64,000 bases of DNA from Faecalibacterium sp. I3-3-33 (GTDB lineage: Bacteria > Bacillota > Clostridia > Oscillospirales > Ruminococcaceae): NCBI RefSeq assembly GCF_023347295.1, contig NZ_CP094469.1, positions 2,170,001-2,234,000 of the forward strand. Direction: 5' to 3'. How positions within the stretch are numbered: position 1 is the first letter of the stretch; each line of letters starts with the position of its first letter. Under the pieces are notes generated by a model. It searched no databases. It was not told the origin of the DNA and saw only the letters and a list, made by a program, of their open reading frames with translations. Below are positions 50,488 through 57,979 of this stretch, piece after piece. The position numbers were made by a program, and so were the translations under genes.

Positions 50488-52311
50488 TTACACAAACTCG
50501 TCGCTGTCCAGATCATCGAAATTCAACAGGTCAGCTTCTTCGTCCGTGTCGGAGCCGTCCACTTCGTACACCGTGTATTCGTCCTCCGGCTTTAGTCTCA
50601 ATGGCCGGTGGCGGAATAGGCTTTCCAAGCGGAAGGCGTTTTTCTTTTTATCAAATTCGGCTGTGTACTTGTAATTCGGGTGCTTTTTCAAGTCATACTT
50701 CGGGGACAGGAAGGGCGGGAGCCCCCGAAGCTGCAAGATACATTTATCCCCGGGCATGGTGGTGATCTCGCTGGTGGTCATCAGCTCCCGGCCAAGCCGC
50801 TGCATATTCTGGCTGTAACTTTCAGACTGGCCCCGGCTGCGGCCCTCGGTCTGCATGGAGATGGTGGCCTTGCCCAGCCAGTTTTCCGAAATATCCTTTA
50901 GGGTGGAAGCCTCCCGGCCTCCGAGGAACACGATACTGTCCATGTTTCCCATAATGGTTTCGGAATGGTCTTTGTACAATGCCTTGCACTGGCTCATAGC
51001 CTGATAAAAGAGCGTTAGGCTGATTTCCCGTGAGCGGATGACTGCCACGATCTTTTCCAGCCCCGGCACCTGCCCGGTGTTGGCAGCCTCGTCCCACAGC
51101 ACCCGCACATGGTAGGGCAGACGCCCGCCATAGGTGTTGTCAGCCCGTTCACACAGAAGGTTGAACATCTGCGAAAAAGCGAGGGCAACCAAAAAGTTGT
51201 AGGTGGTGTCCGTGTCGCTGATAAGGAAGAACAGCGCCGATTTTTCGTCCCCCAGCTTATCAAGCTCCAGTTCGTCATAGGACATGATCTCCCGGAGTTG
51301 GGGAATATCAAAAGGAGCCAGCCTTGCACCGCAGGAAATCAAAATGCTTTTGGCTGTCTTGCCGCTGGCGAGCTTGTATTTCTTATACTGCCTCACGGCG
51401 AAGTGCTGGGGGCTGCGGCGTTCCAGCCCGTCAAACATATAGTCCACCGCATTTTTGAAGGTTTCGTCATCCTCCCGGACTTCCATGCTGTTTATCATTT
51501 CCACCAGCGTATTCATGTTGCGTTCTTCCTCCGGCCCCTCAAAGACGATGTAGGCCACAAGGGCGCAGTACAAGAGGGTTTCAGCTTTGGTCCAGAACTC
51601 GTCGCCCTCCTTGCCGTCGCCTTTGGTGTTGGCGATCAGAGCAGTAACGAATTTCAAAACATCGCTTTCCGTCTTGATATAGGCCAGCGGATTGTAGTGC
51701 ATGGATTTTGAAAAGTCGATACTGTTGAACACCCGCACCCTGTATTTCTCCCGTTGCAGGAACCGCCCGCATTGATCGAGGGTGCCGCCCTTCGGGTCTA
51801 CCACCACATACGAGGAATGGGCTTGAAGGAGCTGCGGGGTCAGCCAGAACCTTGTCTTTCCCGAGCCGGACGAGCCGATGACACAGGCGTTTAGGTTCCG
51901 GGCATTGGCGGGTATTTTCGGACGGGTGTTCATGGTAAGGAACTCCGTCCCGGTCAGAATGACATTGTTCTGAAATTTAGGGTCAACAAACGGCTTTATA
52001 TCCTCCTTTGTTCCAAAGCGGGCGGTGCCGTATTCCGCATCCCGCCGGAATTTTTTCGCCTGCCTGATCTTTGACTGTATCAGCAGATACACCCCAGCCG
52101 CACCGGCAAGGCCCACCAGCAGGTCAATACCTCCCAGCCCCGGCCAGTAGGTTTCAAAGGCTTTGGGGAAGGTATCGAGCATCCCCATGAGCTTTGTCCC
52201 GAAGTCTGTGCCGGGGGCGATCCGGTAGGCCGTCCCGATTTTGGAGAAGAACCAGAACACAAAGAGGTACGGCAGGTTTGGGAGCACATATTTTCTAATC
52301 TTGTCACTCAA
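50488..52311 (-). CDS. VirD4/TraG type IV coupling protein
   Basis: A 607-residue ATPase that brings the relaxase-DNA complex to the channel. Two N-terminal membrane segments (PYLFVFWFFSKI and IDLLVGLAGAAGVYLL) are followed by Walker A GSSGSGKTRFW (146-152). Further motifs are YVVVDPKGG and VRVLWDEAANTGQVPGLEK. The C-terminus is acidic. It overlaps the pcfB-like gene by 4 nt. Confidence 0.95.
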   Translation of the reverse strand: MSDKIRKYVLPNLPYLFVFWFFSKIGTAYRIAPGTDFGTKLMGMLDTFPKAFETYWPGLGGIDLLVGLAGAAGVYLLIQSKIRQAKKFRRDAEYGTARFGTKEDIKPFVDPKFQNNVILTGTEFLTMNTRPKIPANARNLNACVIGSSGSGKTRFWLTPQLLQAHSSYVVVDPKGGTLDQCGRFLQREKYRVRVFNSIDFSKSMHYNPLAYIKTESDVLKFVTALIANTKGDGKEGDEFWTKAETLLYCALVAYIVFEGPEEERNMNTLVEMINSMEVREDDETFKNAVDYMFDGLERRSPQHFAVRQYKKYKLASGKTAKSILISCGARLAPFDIPQLREIMSYDELELDKLGDEKSALFFLISDTDTTYNFLVALAFSQMFNLLCERADNTYGGRLPYHVRVLWDEAANTGQVPGLEKIVAVIRSREISLTLFYQAMSQCKALYKDHSETIMGNMDSIVFLGGREASTLKDISENWLGKATISMQTEGRSRGQSESYSQNMQRLGRELMTTSEITTMPGDKCILQLRGLPPFLSPKYDLKKHPNYKYTAEFDKKKNAFRLESLFRHRPLRLKPEDEYTVYEVDGSDTDEEADLLNFDDLDSDEFV

Positions 52312-52778
52312 CGTCCGTCCTTCACCGCCTCTCTGGTCCGCTGCTTTTTCTTTGCCTGCGTCCTGATCTGCTCCGTGAATTTCCGAAGCTGGCCGAGGAT
52401 GGAAGCCTTGTCCTGCTCTTTGTTCAGCACCTTTGCGCTGTACTTCTGGAAGGCCGCCGTGATGGCGTCCGCCTGATTAGCCTTGAAAAACAGCAGGTAA
52501 TGACCGTGGCTCACTTTATGGAAAGCGTAGTCCACATGGAACTCCTTTGCGATCCGGTCAAAATTCTTTGGGGCTCCCACATAGGGCATGGCGCTTTTGC
52601 CGCCATAGTGGTTCATCAGCTTTTTTACACTCTGGCGTCCCTGCGGGGTCAGCGCCTTCCGGTGGTGCTTTTGCAGCGCCCGCGCTACCTTCCCAAGAGC
52701 GGCAGCCAGCACTTTTCCCGTGAGCTTCGTTGTCCTGATCGAAAGGGCAACCGTTTTTTGGTTTACTTCTTCCTGCAT
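52308..52778 (-). CDS. PcfB/DUF3801 family protein
   Basis: A 156-residue basic protein with the DUF3801 core (VARALQKHHRKALTPQGRQS, then FHVDYAFHKVSHGHYLLFFK). In pheromone plasmids PcfB accompanies the coupling protein. Here too it precedes the VirD4 gene with a 4-nt overlap. Confidence 0.88.
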   Translation of the reverse strand: MQEEVNQKTVALSIRTTKLTGKVLAAALGKVARALQKHHRKALTPQGRQSVKKLMNHYGGKSAMPYVGAPKNFDRIAKEFHVDYAFHKVSHGHYLLFFKANQADAITAAFQKYSAKVLNKEQDKASILGQLRKFTEQIRTQAKKKQRTREAVKDGR

Positions 52779-52845
52779 AAAACCTCCTTTCCGTCGGGGT
52801 TCCCGCTATCCGGGAGGCCCCCGTACAATCTCGGGGAACAGAAAA

Positions 52846-52868
52846 CCTCGGGCCAATGTGGCCCGAGG
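52846..52868. repeat. 23-bp palindrome, copy 16
   Basis: CCTCGGGCCA/TGGCCCGAGG arms around ATG, one base beyond the DUF3560-type stop codon. This copy has fully matched arms. Confidence 0.92.
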
Positions 52869-52869
52869 C

Positions 52870-53919
52870 TTACCGCTCGGCATCTCTGCCGGACGAAGCT
52901 TTCTTTTCCGGCTCCGTCTGGACTTTTTCGCCCTGTTCCCGCATGGTCTGCAAGATAGAGGGCTTCTTTTGAAGCTGGGAGGGCTTTTCGCCGGACAGCG
53001 GCTTGATACATTCCAGACGGTCAGCCGCCCGGATGGCGTTGTCCGTGAGCTGCCTCTGCCATGCGCCTACGCTGGGAGCCCAACGAAAGCCGCTGCTTTT
53101 CAGCTCGGCCCGGGTGTCCGCGTCAGGCTTTCCGTCAAAGAACACCTGCAAGCGGTTGTCCTCCCGGTTCATCTCCACACGGCCCCCGTCGAACTCCCAG
53201 CCGGAAAATTCCTGCTGTGCCTGTTTGGAAAGCTGTTCGATACGGGCCCTTACCCGGCGGATTTCCGCATTGTTGTTGGTAATCTGGTAGCTTTCAAAGG
53301 GCCTCGGGTCGCTCCGCCAGCTTGACGCCATGCTTGCTTTCAGCTTTTCGATCTGGTCCGGCGACAGCAACGCACAGCCGTCCAGCTTGCCATGCTTGCG
53401 GTAATAGGCGTTGACCTCCTTCATAATGAGCTGGGAGCGTTCCAGCCCGTCCAGCTTCTTCTGGAGCTTTTCAATCGCTGCCGGGTCATCGGCGCTGATC
53501 CCGCCCATGCCGGTGCTGCGTATCTTATCCAGCAGCCCTTGAATATGCCGCCATTCCTCCATGTTGCTGTCCCGCGCCCGGTTCTGTTTTTCCTTCTTTC
53601 CCACCGGGAAATTGGAAGACCCGGCGATCATCACAGAGGGAACCCTCGCGTCAATGGCAAAGCCTTGGTTCATGTTTTCGGCCAGCTTGCGGGCGTAGGT
53701 GTCTAACAGATGGTCGATCTTCTCATGGTACATGGGGTCCACCCGGGATTTCTGCTTTTCCGCTATGGCGGCGGCCTTGTCCACCATTGCCCGGTATTCC
53801 GCCGTTGCGCTCCCTTCCTTGTAGTCGGAAAAGCTGTTCATTTCTTTTGCCCGGCGGGCGGCTCCTTCATTGATAGGGTAATAGTTGATGGTATGCACCT
53901 CCTTTATGCTTCGGGCCAT
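52870..53919 (-). CDS. DUF3560-like conjugative element protein
   Basis: Up to 349 residues. The body (INEGAARRAKEMNSFSDYKE, then STGMGGISADDPAAIEKLQK and GFRWAPSVGAWQRQL) is a regular protein of Tn1549-like modules, with a DUF3560-type N-terminus. Function unknown. The start is uncertain: the only early ATG (53919) lies inside palindrome copy 17 with no ribosome site. AAAGGAGG just downstream favours a non-ATG start (GTG 53898 or ATC 53889). Confidence 0.75.
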   Translation of the reverse strand: MARSIKEVHTINYYPINEGAARRAKEMNSFSDYKEGSATAEYRAMVDKAAAIAEKQKSRVDPMYHEKIDHLLDTYARKLAENMNQGFAIDARVPSVMIAGSSNFPVGKKEKQNRARDSNMEEWRHIQGLLDKIRSTGMGGISADDPAAIEKLQKKLDGLERSQLIMKEVNAYYRKHGKLDGCALLSPDQIEKLKASMASSWRSDPRPFESYQITNNNAEIRRVRARIEQLSKQAQQEFSGWEFDGGRVEMNREDNRLQVFFDGKPDADTRAELKSSGFRWAPSVGAWQRQLTDNAIRAADRLECIKPLSGEKPSQLQKKPSILQTMREQGEKVQTEPEKKASSGRDAER

Positions 53920-53931
53920 GCTGGCCCGAAG
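53909..53931. repeat. 23-bp palindrome, copy 17
   Basis: CTTCGGGCCA/TGGCCCGAAG arms around TGC, 2 nt beyond the ardA-like stop codon. Confidence 0.92.
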
Positions 53932-53933
53932 TC

Positions 53934-54647
53934 TTACCGTTCTTCATGGGAAGGCCCCGCCTTGTCCTTTTTCGGAGCGAGTGGGGCTTCTTGAAACCGT
54001 TTGAGTGTAGCGAGAATGGAGTGGACAGGCTCGGCCTTTTCAGGATAGGCAAATATCCGGTGTTCCGGCGGAATGTCCTGCGGCCCGTGGTAATAATCCT
54101 TGAAGCCCTCCGGGACTGCCGACACATACCCACCGGGAGCGAATACGCCGCCCTCGTTGATACGCACATCCCGCCCGTATGCCTCATAATCGAAGTAGTT
54201 CTGAATGTGCTCCGGTATGTCGATAGTCCCAAGCTCGTCGGCGTAAAGACGGCCCAGCCCTTCATCATCGGAAATATCCGGGTAAAAGCGGTAAAGGTCA
54301 AGGTTCTGCGTCAGGTTTATCAAATCCTTCACGCTCCTTGTGTGGTTTCCCAAGACAAGAGCGGCTTCAAAGGTTTCCAGTCCGCCCTTATCCCGTACTT
54401 CCAGCAGGGCGTGGCCCAGCTCGTTCAGCTCGTCGATGTTCTCACATTCGTAGAGATAATCGTAGAGCCCCAGCACATCACTGTCAAAGCTGGTAAAGAA
54501 CACTTCGCTGTACCGTTTCCCGTCTATCCCGATTTTGGCAAGGGCGGCCTGCAACTCCTGTGTCGTCATGGGGAAATGTACCGTTGTCCCTACCTCAATC
54601 CCCATTAAGGGGTATAGGGCTGTATTGGTTATATAGGCTTCAAACAT
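53934..54647 (-). CDS. ardA: Antirestriction protein ArdA
   Basis: A 237-residue acidic protein (MFEAYITNTALYPLMGIEVG). ArdA proteins mimic DNA and block type I restriction enzymes when an element enters a new cell. The pattern SFDSDVLGLYDYLYECENID with ELNELGHALLEV fits the family. AAGGAGG precedes the ATG at 54647, inside the end of the methylase gene. Confidence 0.82.
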   Translation of the reverse strand: MFEAYITNTALYPLMGIEVGTTVHFPMTTQELQAALAKIGIDGKRYSEVFFTSFDSDVLGLYDYLYECENIDELNELGHALLEVRDKGGLETFEAALVLGNHTRSVKDLINLTQNLDLYRFYPDISDDEGLGRLYADELGTIDIPEHIQNYFDYEAYGRDVRINEGGVFAPGGYVSAVPEGFKDYYHGPQDIPPEHRIFAYPEKAEPVHSILATLKRFQEAPLAPKKDKAGPSHEER

Positions 54648-54651
54648 GGGC

Positions 54652-55737
54652 TCATTCCTCCTTTCCGGCCCGGTCAGCCAGCACCTCATAAATCCCGGCC
54701 ATAATGTAATCGGCGCAAGGGAGGGCAACGCTGTTTCCCAGTGCCTTGTAGCGTTGCAGAGGCCGGATTTCCACGCCGTCCGCCCCGTACTTTGTCCAGC
54801 CCTCTGGCAGCCCCATCAGCCGTTCGCTTTCCGTTTCCGTCAGAAAACGGATACAGCCGCCCTTCGGGTCGCCCTCATACCAGAAGGCAAAGGGCGTTAC
54901 ATCACTGGCTAAAAGAGTGGGAAAAGGGTCAGTTGGTAATCCGAAGCTGTTTCGGAAGGCCGTTTCTTCCTGCCTTTTTGCCGCTCCCCGCATACGGAAG
55001 CACTGAAAGGGGTGGATGACTGGTATCTGCCGCCCTGTTTCAAAAGAAGCTGTTCGATCTCCTTCGGCGGCGGCCCACCCGCCCTCTCCGCAAGGCGGAG
55101 GAAGTGGGAGCATTGGACGGGGCTTAAATAGTATGTCTGCGGCACGTCTGCCTCCAAAATCCGCCACGACGAAAATCCGCTGCCTTCGTGCCAGCCTTCG
55201 GGAGCCTGCCCAATACTGGGCGTCCATGAGTCGCCAGCACACATCAGGCGTTCCCCCTCGCACCATTCCGGCGTTTCCCCATCTTCCCGAAGGAGGCATT
55301 GGAACTTCGGTGTCCGAGAAGGCGGATAAGACGGCTCTAAAGTCCATCCGGTCATTTGTAGAAAACGCTCCCATGACGTTTTCCCAAACAGCGATAGCTG
55401 GATATAGGTTATCAGTAGCATCCCTCATTTCCTGTATGATACGAAACGCCTGATAGAACAGGCTTGATTTTGCCCCGGCAAGGCCGGAGCGGTTGCCGAT
55501 CAGAGAAAGGTTCTGACAGGGGGAACCGAAGGTAATTACATGAACCGGCGGGATTTTCCCGCCGTCCACCTTCGTAATATCCCCCAAATGCACCATGTCG
55601 GGAAAGTGCCTTTTGGTTATGGAGATGGGCGCTTTTTCAATCTCACTGGCCCATACCGGACGGATACCGCACCGGGAAGCAGCCAGAGGGAACACGCCAA
55701 TCCCGTCGAAAAGGCTTCCCAGCTTAATGTCCGGCAT
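54652..55737 (-). CDS. DNA (cytosine-5-)-methyltransferase
   Basis: A 361-residue C5 methylase with motif I LGSLFDGIGVFPLA, motif IV GSPCQNLS (C74 nucleophile), motif VI WENV and motif VIII RRQRIFVVAD, and motif X at the C-terminus (YKALGNSVALPC). No restriction enzyme gene is near, so it is an orphan methylase, probably protecting the element from host restriction. It overlaps the preceding gene by 14 nt. Confidence 0.93.
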   Translation of the reverse strand: MPDIKLGSLFDGIGVFPLAASRCGIRPVWASEIEKAPISITKRHFPDMVHLGDITKVDGGKIPPVHVITFGSPCQNLSLIGNRSGLAGAKSSLFYQAFRIIQEMRDATDNLYPAIAVWENVMGAFSTNDRMDFRAVLSAFSDTEVPMPPSGRWGNAGMVRGGTPDVCWRLMDAQYWAGSRRLARRQRIFVVADFGGRRAADILFKPRPMLPLPPPCGEGGWAAAEGDRTASFETGRQIPVIHPFQCFRMRGAAKRQEETAFRNSFGLPTDPFPTLLASDVTPFAFWYEGDPKGGCIRFLTETESERLMGLPEGWTKYGADGVEIRPLQRYKALGNSVALPCADYIMAGIYEVLADRAGKEE

Positions 55738-56080
55738 GGCCCGGGGTGCCGTGTCCCTTCACGGCAAGCACCCCTTCCAGTGTGGTCGCCGCAATGCCCA
55801 GCCGCCCGGCAACCGCAATATCATTTTTTACATCCTCGTCCACAGCGCTGCCGCAGACAATCAGGGTGTGGGAGCGCCGCAGCATATCCCGGCGCATATC
55901 AATCCCGGCCTTGTGTTCCTCGGGAACGCTGTCATTCAAAAACAGCGGCAGATACAAGAGCGGGCAGATCGGGGAAAAGCCCGCCTCATAAGCAAGACGG
56001 CAGTAGTGGGCCGCCAGCTCCATATCAACATCCGGCTCGCCGCTCCATGCGGCGGTCAGGTATGCTAAAGGTCGTTTCAT
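55724..56080 (-). CDS. DUF4406/DUF7768-like protein (nucleoside deoxyribosyltransferase fold)
   Basis: A 118-residue protein: MKRPLAYLTAAWSGEPDVDM, ARSFS-like LAYEAGFSPICPLLYLP, and LIVCGSAVDEDVKNDIAVA. This is the pattern of small nucleotide-binding proteins on phages and mobile elements. Function unknown. GGAGG precedes the ATG at 56080. Confidence 0.72.
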   Translation of the reverse strand: MKRPLAYLTAAWSGEPDVDMELAAHYCRLAYEAGFSPICPLLYLPLFLNDSVPEEHKAGIDMRRDMLRRSHTLIVCGSAVDEDVKNDIAVAGRLGIAATTLEGVLAVKGHGTPGHAGH

Positions 56081-56166
56081 TGGTTGAGCCTCCATTTCTG
56101 TTTTGGTTTAGGGAAAAGCAAGAGTTCGCCCAACCCCTCCGCCCCTTCCCCCGGGAAGGGGAACGG

Positions 56167-56330
56167 CTCTGGAGAATTTATATCCCCGTCGCTTGACCGG
56201 GAAAAAGCATAACCGGAAGAAATCCGTCAAGGGTGCCTCTGGCACCGCCTGCGGCGGCGCTGCCCTTGACTGATTTTCCCGGCTATGCTACGGAATAACT
56301 GGCGACGGGGAATCACTTATATCTCCAGAG
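56167..56330. other. 164-nt nested inverted-repeat (cruciform) region
   Basis: Outer arms: CTCTGGAGA (56167-56175) with TCTCCAGAG (56322-56330), and CCCCGTCGC with GCGACGGGG. Inner imperfect arms: 56206-56233 with 56262-56289, with two small hairpins at the tip. No gene fits. It lies between parB and the next genes of the transfer operon and could be an origin (oriT or single-strand origin) or an RNA structure. Confidence 0.6.
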
Positions 56331-56359
56331 CTTCGGGGCGCGGGGCAGAGCCCCGCAAT

Positions 56360-56382
56360 CCTCGGGCCATGCTGACCCGAAG
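56360..56382. repeat. 23-bp palindrome, copy 18
   Basis: CCTCGGGCCA/TGACCCGAAG arms around TGC, 7 nt beyond the parB stop codon. Confidence 0.92.
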
Positions 56383-56389
56383 TTTGGGC

Positions 56390-57763
56390 TTACTTTTCCT
56401 GTTCGGTTTTCTTCTCCGGCTTTTCATGTTCCTTCTGCTGACCCTTCCAGTCGTCCAGCAGCTTGATGATCTGGTCCTTCATTTCCCTCGGCGTAGTTTC
56501 CTTGCCGAAATACTTGCTCAGTTCCGCACCTGTCAAAATCACTTTGTCTACCTCCTTTTTGTCCTCCATCATAATGCCGTCGATCACATCCCCGTTGAGC
56601 AGCTTCTTTTCGTCCAGCTCACGCATACGCTTTGCCTGCGCCTGTGAAGGCGAGGACTGCTGGCTGTCAATGGCGACGGCGATATAGTTCTGGTTCTTCT
56701 TGCCGATATAGGAAAGCTCCACCGCCGTAGTAAAGCCCAGCTTTTTTTCATCCATCAGCTTCATCAGGTCGGGAACCAGCTCATTGAGCCGGATATACCG
56801 CTGCACCTGCTTGACCGCCATCTTATTGCGCTCGGCTACAATTTCGTTGGAGCGTTTTCCTGCGTCCTTCGGGTCAATCTGGCCCGAAGTGCGGGAGCCC
56901 TGGTGCTTGATGGCCTCAAGCTGCATTTTCAGGGCTTTGGCCCGCTCACTGGGGAGGATTTCTTCACGCTGGTTCAGATTGTCCTCGACCATCTGCGTGA
57001 TGGCTTCATCGTCCGTCAGATTGCGAACAATACAGGGCATATCCGCATATCCGGCAAGCTCGCTGGCCTTCTGGCGGCGGTGGCCGGACACGATCTCATA
57101 GCCGCCATCCTCACGGGGACGGACGATAGCAGGCTGGGTAACGCCCTTGTCCTTGACGCTGGACACCATAGCCCGCATTTCTTCATCGTCTCGGACTTCA
57201 AAGGGATGGTTCTTGAAGGCGTGGAGCTCGTTCAGCTTGATATAGACGATCTGCTCCTTGCCCCGGCGTGGTGCATCCTTCGGCTTCTCGGGTCCCTTCG
57301 GAGCGGAAGCGGCCTGTACCGTTGGAGCTGCTTTTTTCTCCGGTTCCTTTTTGACCGCCTTTTCCGGTTTCTGTGCGGGGGCTTTGGGCTTCGGGGCTGC
57401 GGCCTTGTCCTTATCTGCTTTCGGGGGACGGCCCCGGCGCTTTGGCTGTTCCGGCTCTTTGGGTTTTTCCTCCGCTTTTTTCGGAGCCTCCGGCTGCTTT
57501 TCCGGTTTTTCCGTTTTTGCCGGGTCAGGCTTTTCCACGCCGGGAGCTGCCGCCCGTTCCTCGGCTTTCTTTTCCTTCATAATTTCAGCGAAGTTATAGA
57601 CAGAAACCTGTGGGGTCTTTACCTCTGGTTCCGTCTTTTTTTCCGGCTCCGGGGAAACGGAAACCTTCTCCGGCTCTTTTTGGGGAGCGGGAGGCGTTTC
57701 CTTGCCCGGCCCGCTATCCGTTACCGGCTGTTCCGGCGTTTTTGTGGTTTTATCATCTGCCAT
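56390..57763 (-). CDS. ParB/Spo0J family protein with disordered N-terminus
   Basis: A 457-residue protein. The first 170 residues are Pro/Lys/Glu-rich and disordered, with AT-hook-like KRRGRPPK. The ParB domain follows (IKLNELHAFKNHPFEVRDDE...IVSGHRRQKASELAG...MVEDNLNQRE), with GHRR of the CTP pocket, then a helix-turn-helix region. No ParA gene is near. MADDKT at 57763 is chosen (GGAGG eight bases before). Palindrome copy 19 is translated as SGQIDPK in the middle of the protein. ParB-type proteins bind palindromic sites, which makes it a candidate reader of the repeats. Confidence 0.9.
   Translation of the reverse strand: MADDKTTKTPEQPVTDSGPGKETPPAPQKEPEKVSVSPEPEKKTEPEVKTPQVSVYNFAEIMKEKKAEERAAAPGVEKPDPAKTEKPEKQPEAPKKAEEKPKEPEQPKRRGRPPKADKDKAAAPKPKAPAQKPEKAVKKEPEKKAAPTVQAASAPKGPEKPKDAPRRGKEQIVYIKLNELHAFKNHPFEVRDDEEMRAMVSSVKDKGVTQPAIVRPREDGGYEIVSGHRRQKASELAGYADMPCIVRNLTDDEAITQMVEDNLNQREEILPSERAKALKMQLEAIKHQGSRTSGQIDPKDAGKRSNEIVAERNKMAVKQVQRYIRLNELVPDLMKLMDEKKLGFTTAVELSYIGKKNQNYIAVAIDSQQSSPSQAQAKRMRELDEKKLLNGDVIDGIMMEDKKEVDKVILTGAELSKYFGKETTPREMKDQIIKLLDDWKGQQKEHEKPEKKTEQEK
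56867..56889. repeat. 23-bp palindrome, copy 19 (coding, inside parB)
   Basis: CTTCGGGTCA/TGGCCCGAAG arms around ATC, read in frame as TSGQIDPKD in a variable linker of ParB. Confidence 0.92.
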
Positions 57764-57792
57764 AAGCATTTACCTCCTGTTTTTTGGCATGA

Positions 57793-57824
57793 AAAAAGGG
57801 GCTCAACTTTTCAGTCAAGCCCCC
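57793..57824 (-). terminator. Terminator/attenuator in the parB leader
   Basis: A 10-bp stem (57799-57808 with 57815-57824) whose two non-canonical pairs are G-U on the minus-strand RNA, followed there by six T residues. It stands 30 nt before parB, so it can attenuate the transfer operon. Confidence 0.65.
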
Positions 57825-57856
57825 GTGGGAAGTTCCTCCTTTCTCCGCCATGATAC

Positions 57857-57889
57857 AAAAATACCGCCCGTAGTCTCGTTTGGGCGGTA
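57857..57889 (-). terminator. Second terminator-like hairpin in the parB leader
   Basis: TACCGCCC/GGGCGGTA stem (57862-57869 with 57882-57889), followed on the minus strand by TTTTT. Confidence 0.55.
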
Positions 57890-57926
57890 CTTTGTGTAAG
57901 ATTGGCAGTCCATTATTAAGTTTTTT

Positions 57927-57954
57927 ATTATGTTCCCTTTGTACACCGTTGCAA
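57927..57954 (-). promoter_or_regulatory. Possible transfer-operon promoter spanning the element end
   Basis: On the minus strand TTGCAA (57949-57954), a 16-bp spacer and CATAAT (57927-57932). The -35 lies in host DNA just outside the element, and the -10 lies inside it. Confidence 0.35.
57935..57953. other. Right attachment site of the large element
   Basis: CCCTTTGTACAC then CG then host sequence TTGCA. The element arm is the inverted partner of GTGTACAAGGGG at 17302-17313. Confidence 0.6.
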
Positions 57955-57979
57955 GTATTGCGGAAAGGATTTGGTGAAT

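Larger units (their letters stand above)
17300..57948. mobile_element. Integrative conjugative element, serine-recombinase type, Tn1549-like conjugation genes
   Basis: The ends are inferred from inverted arms: GTGTACAAGGGG just inside the left end (17302-17313) and CCCTTTGTACAC just inside the right end (57935-57946), each beside a CG. The large serine recombinase lies 58 bp from the left end. Between the ends are a relaxase, VirD4, VirB4, VirB3, VirB6, VirB2-like, NlpC/P60, ParB, ArdA and a methylase, in an order typical of the Tn1549/CTn family. Cargo is a lantibiotic-immunity cluster and a nested mobilizable element. The exact cut site needs the empty chromosome or the circle for proof. 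Confidence 0.85.

Noticed and set aside
55733..55750. GGCATGGCCCGGGGT as another palindrome copy
   Set aside because: The arms do not match the consensus beyond GGCCCG, and it spans the overlap of two coding regions.
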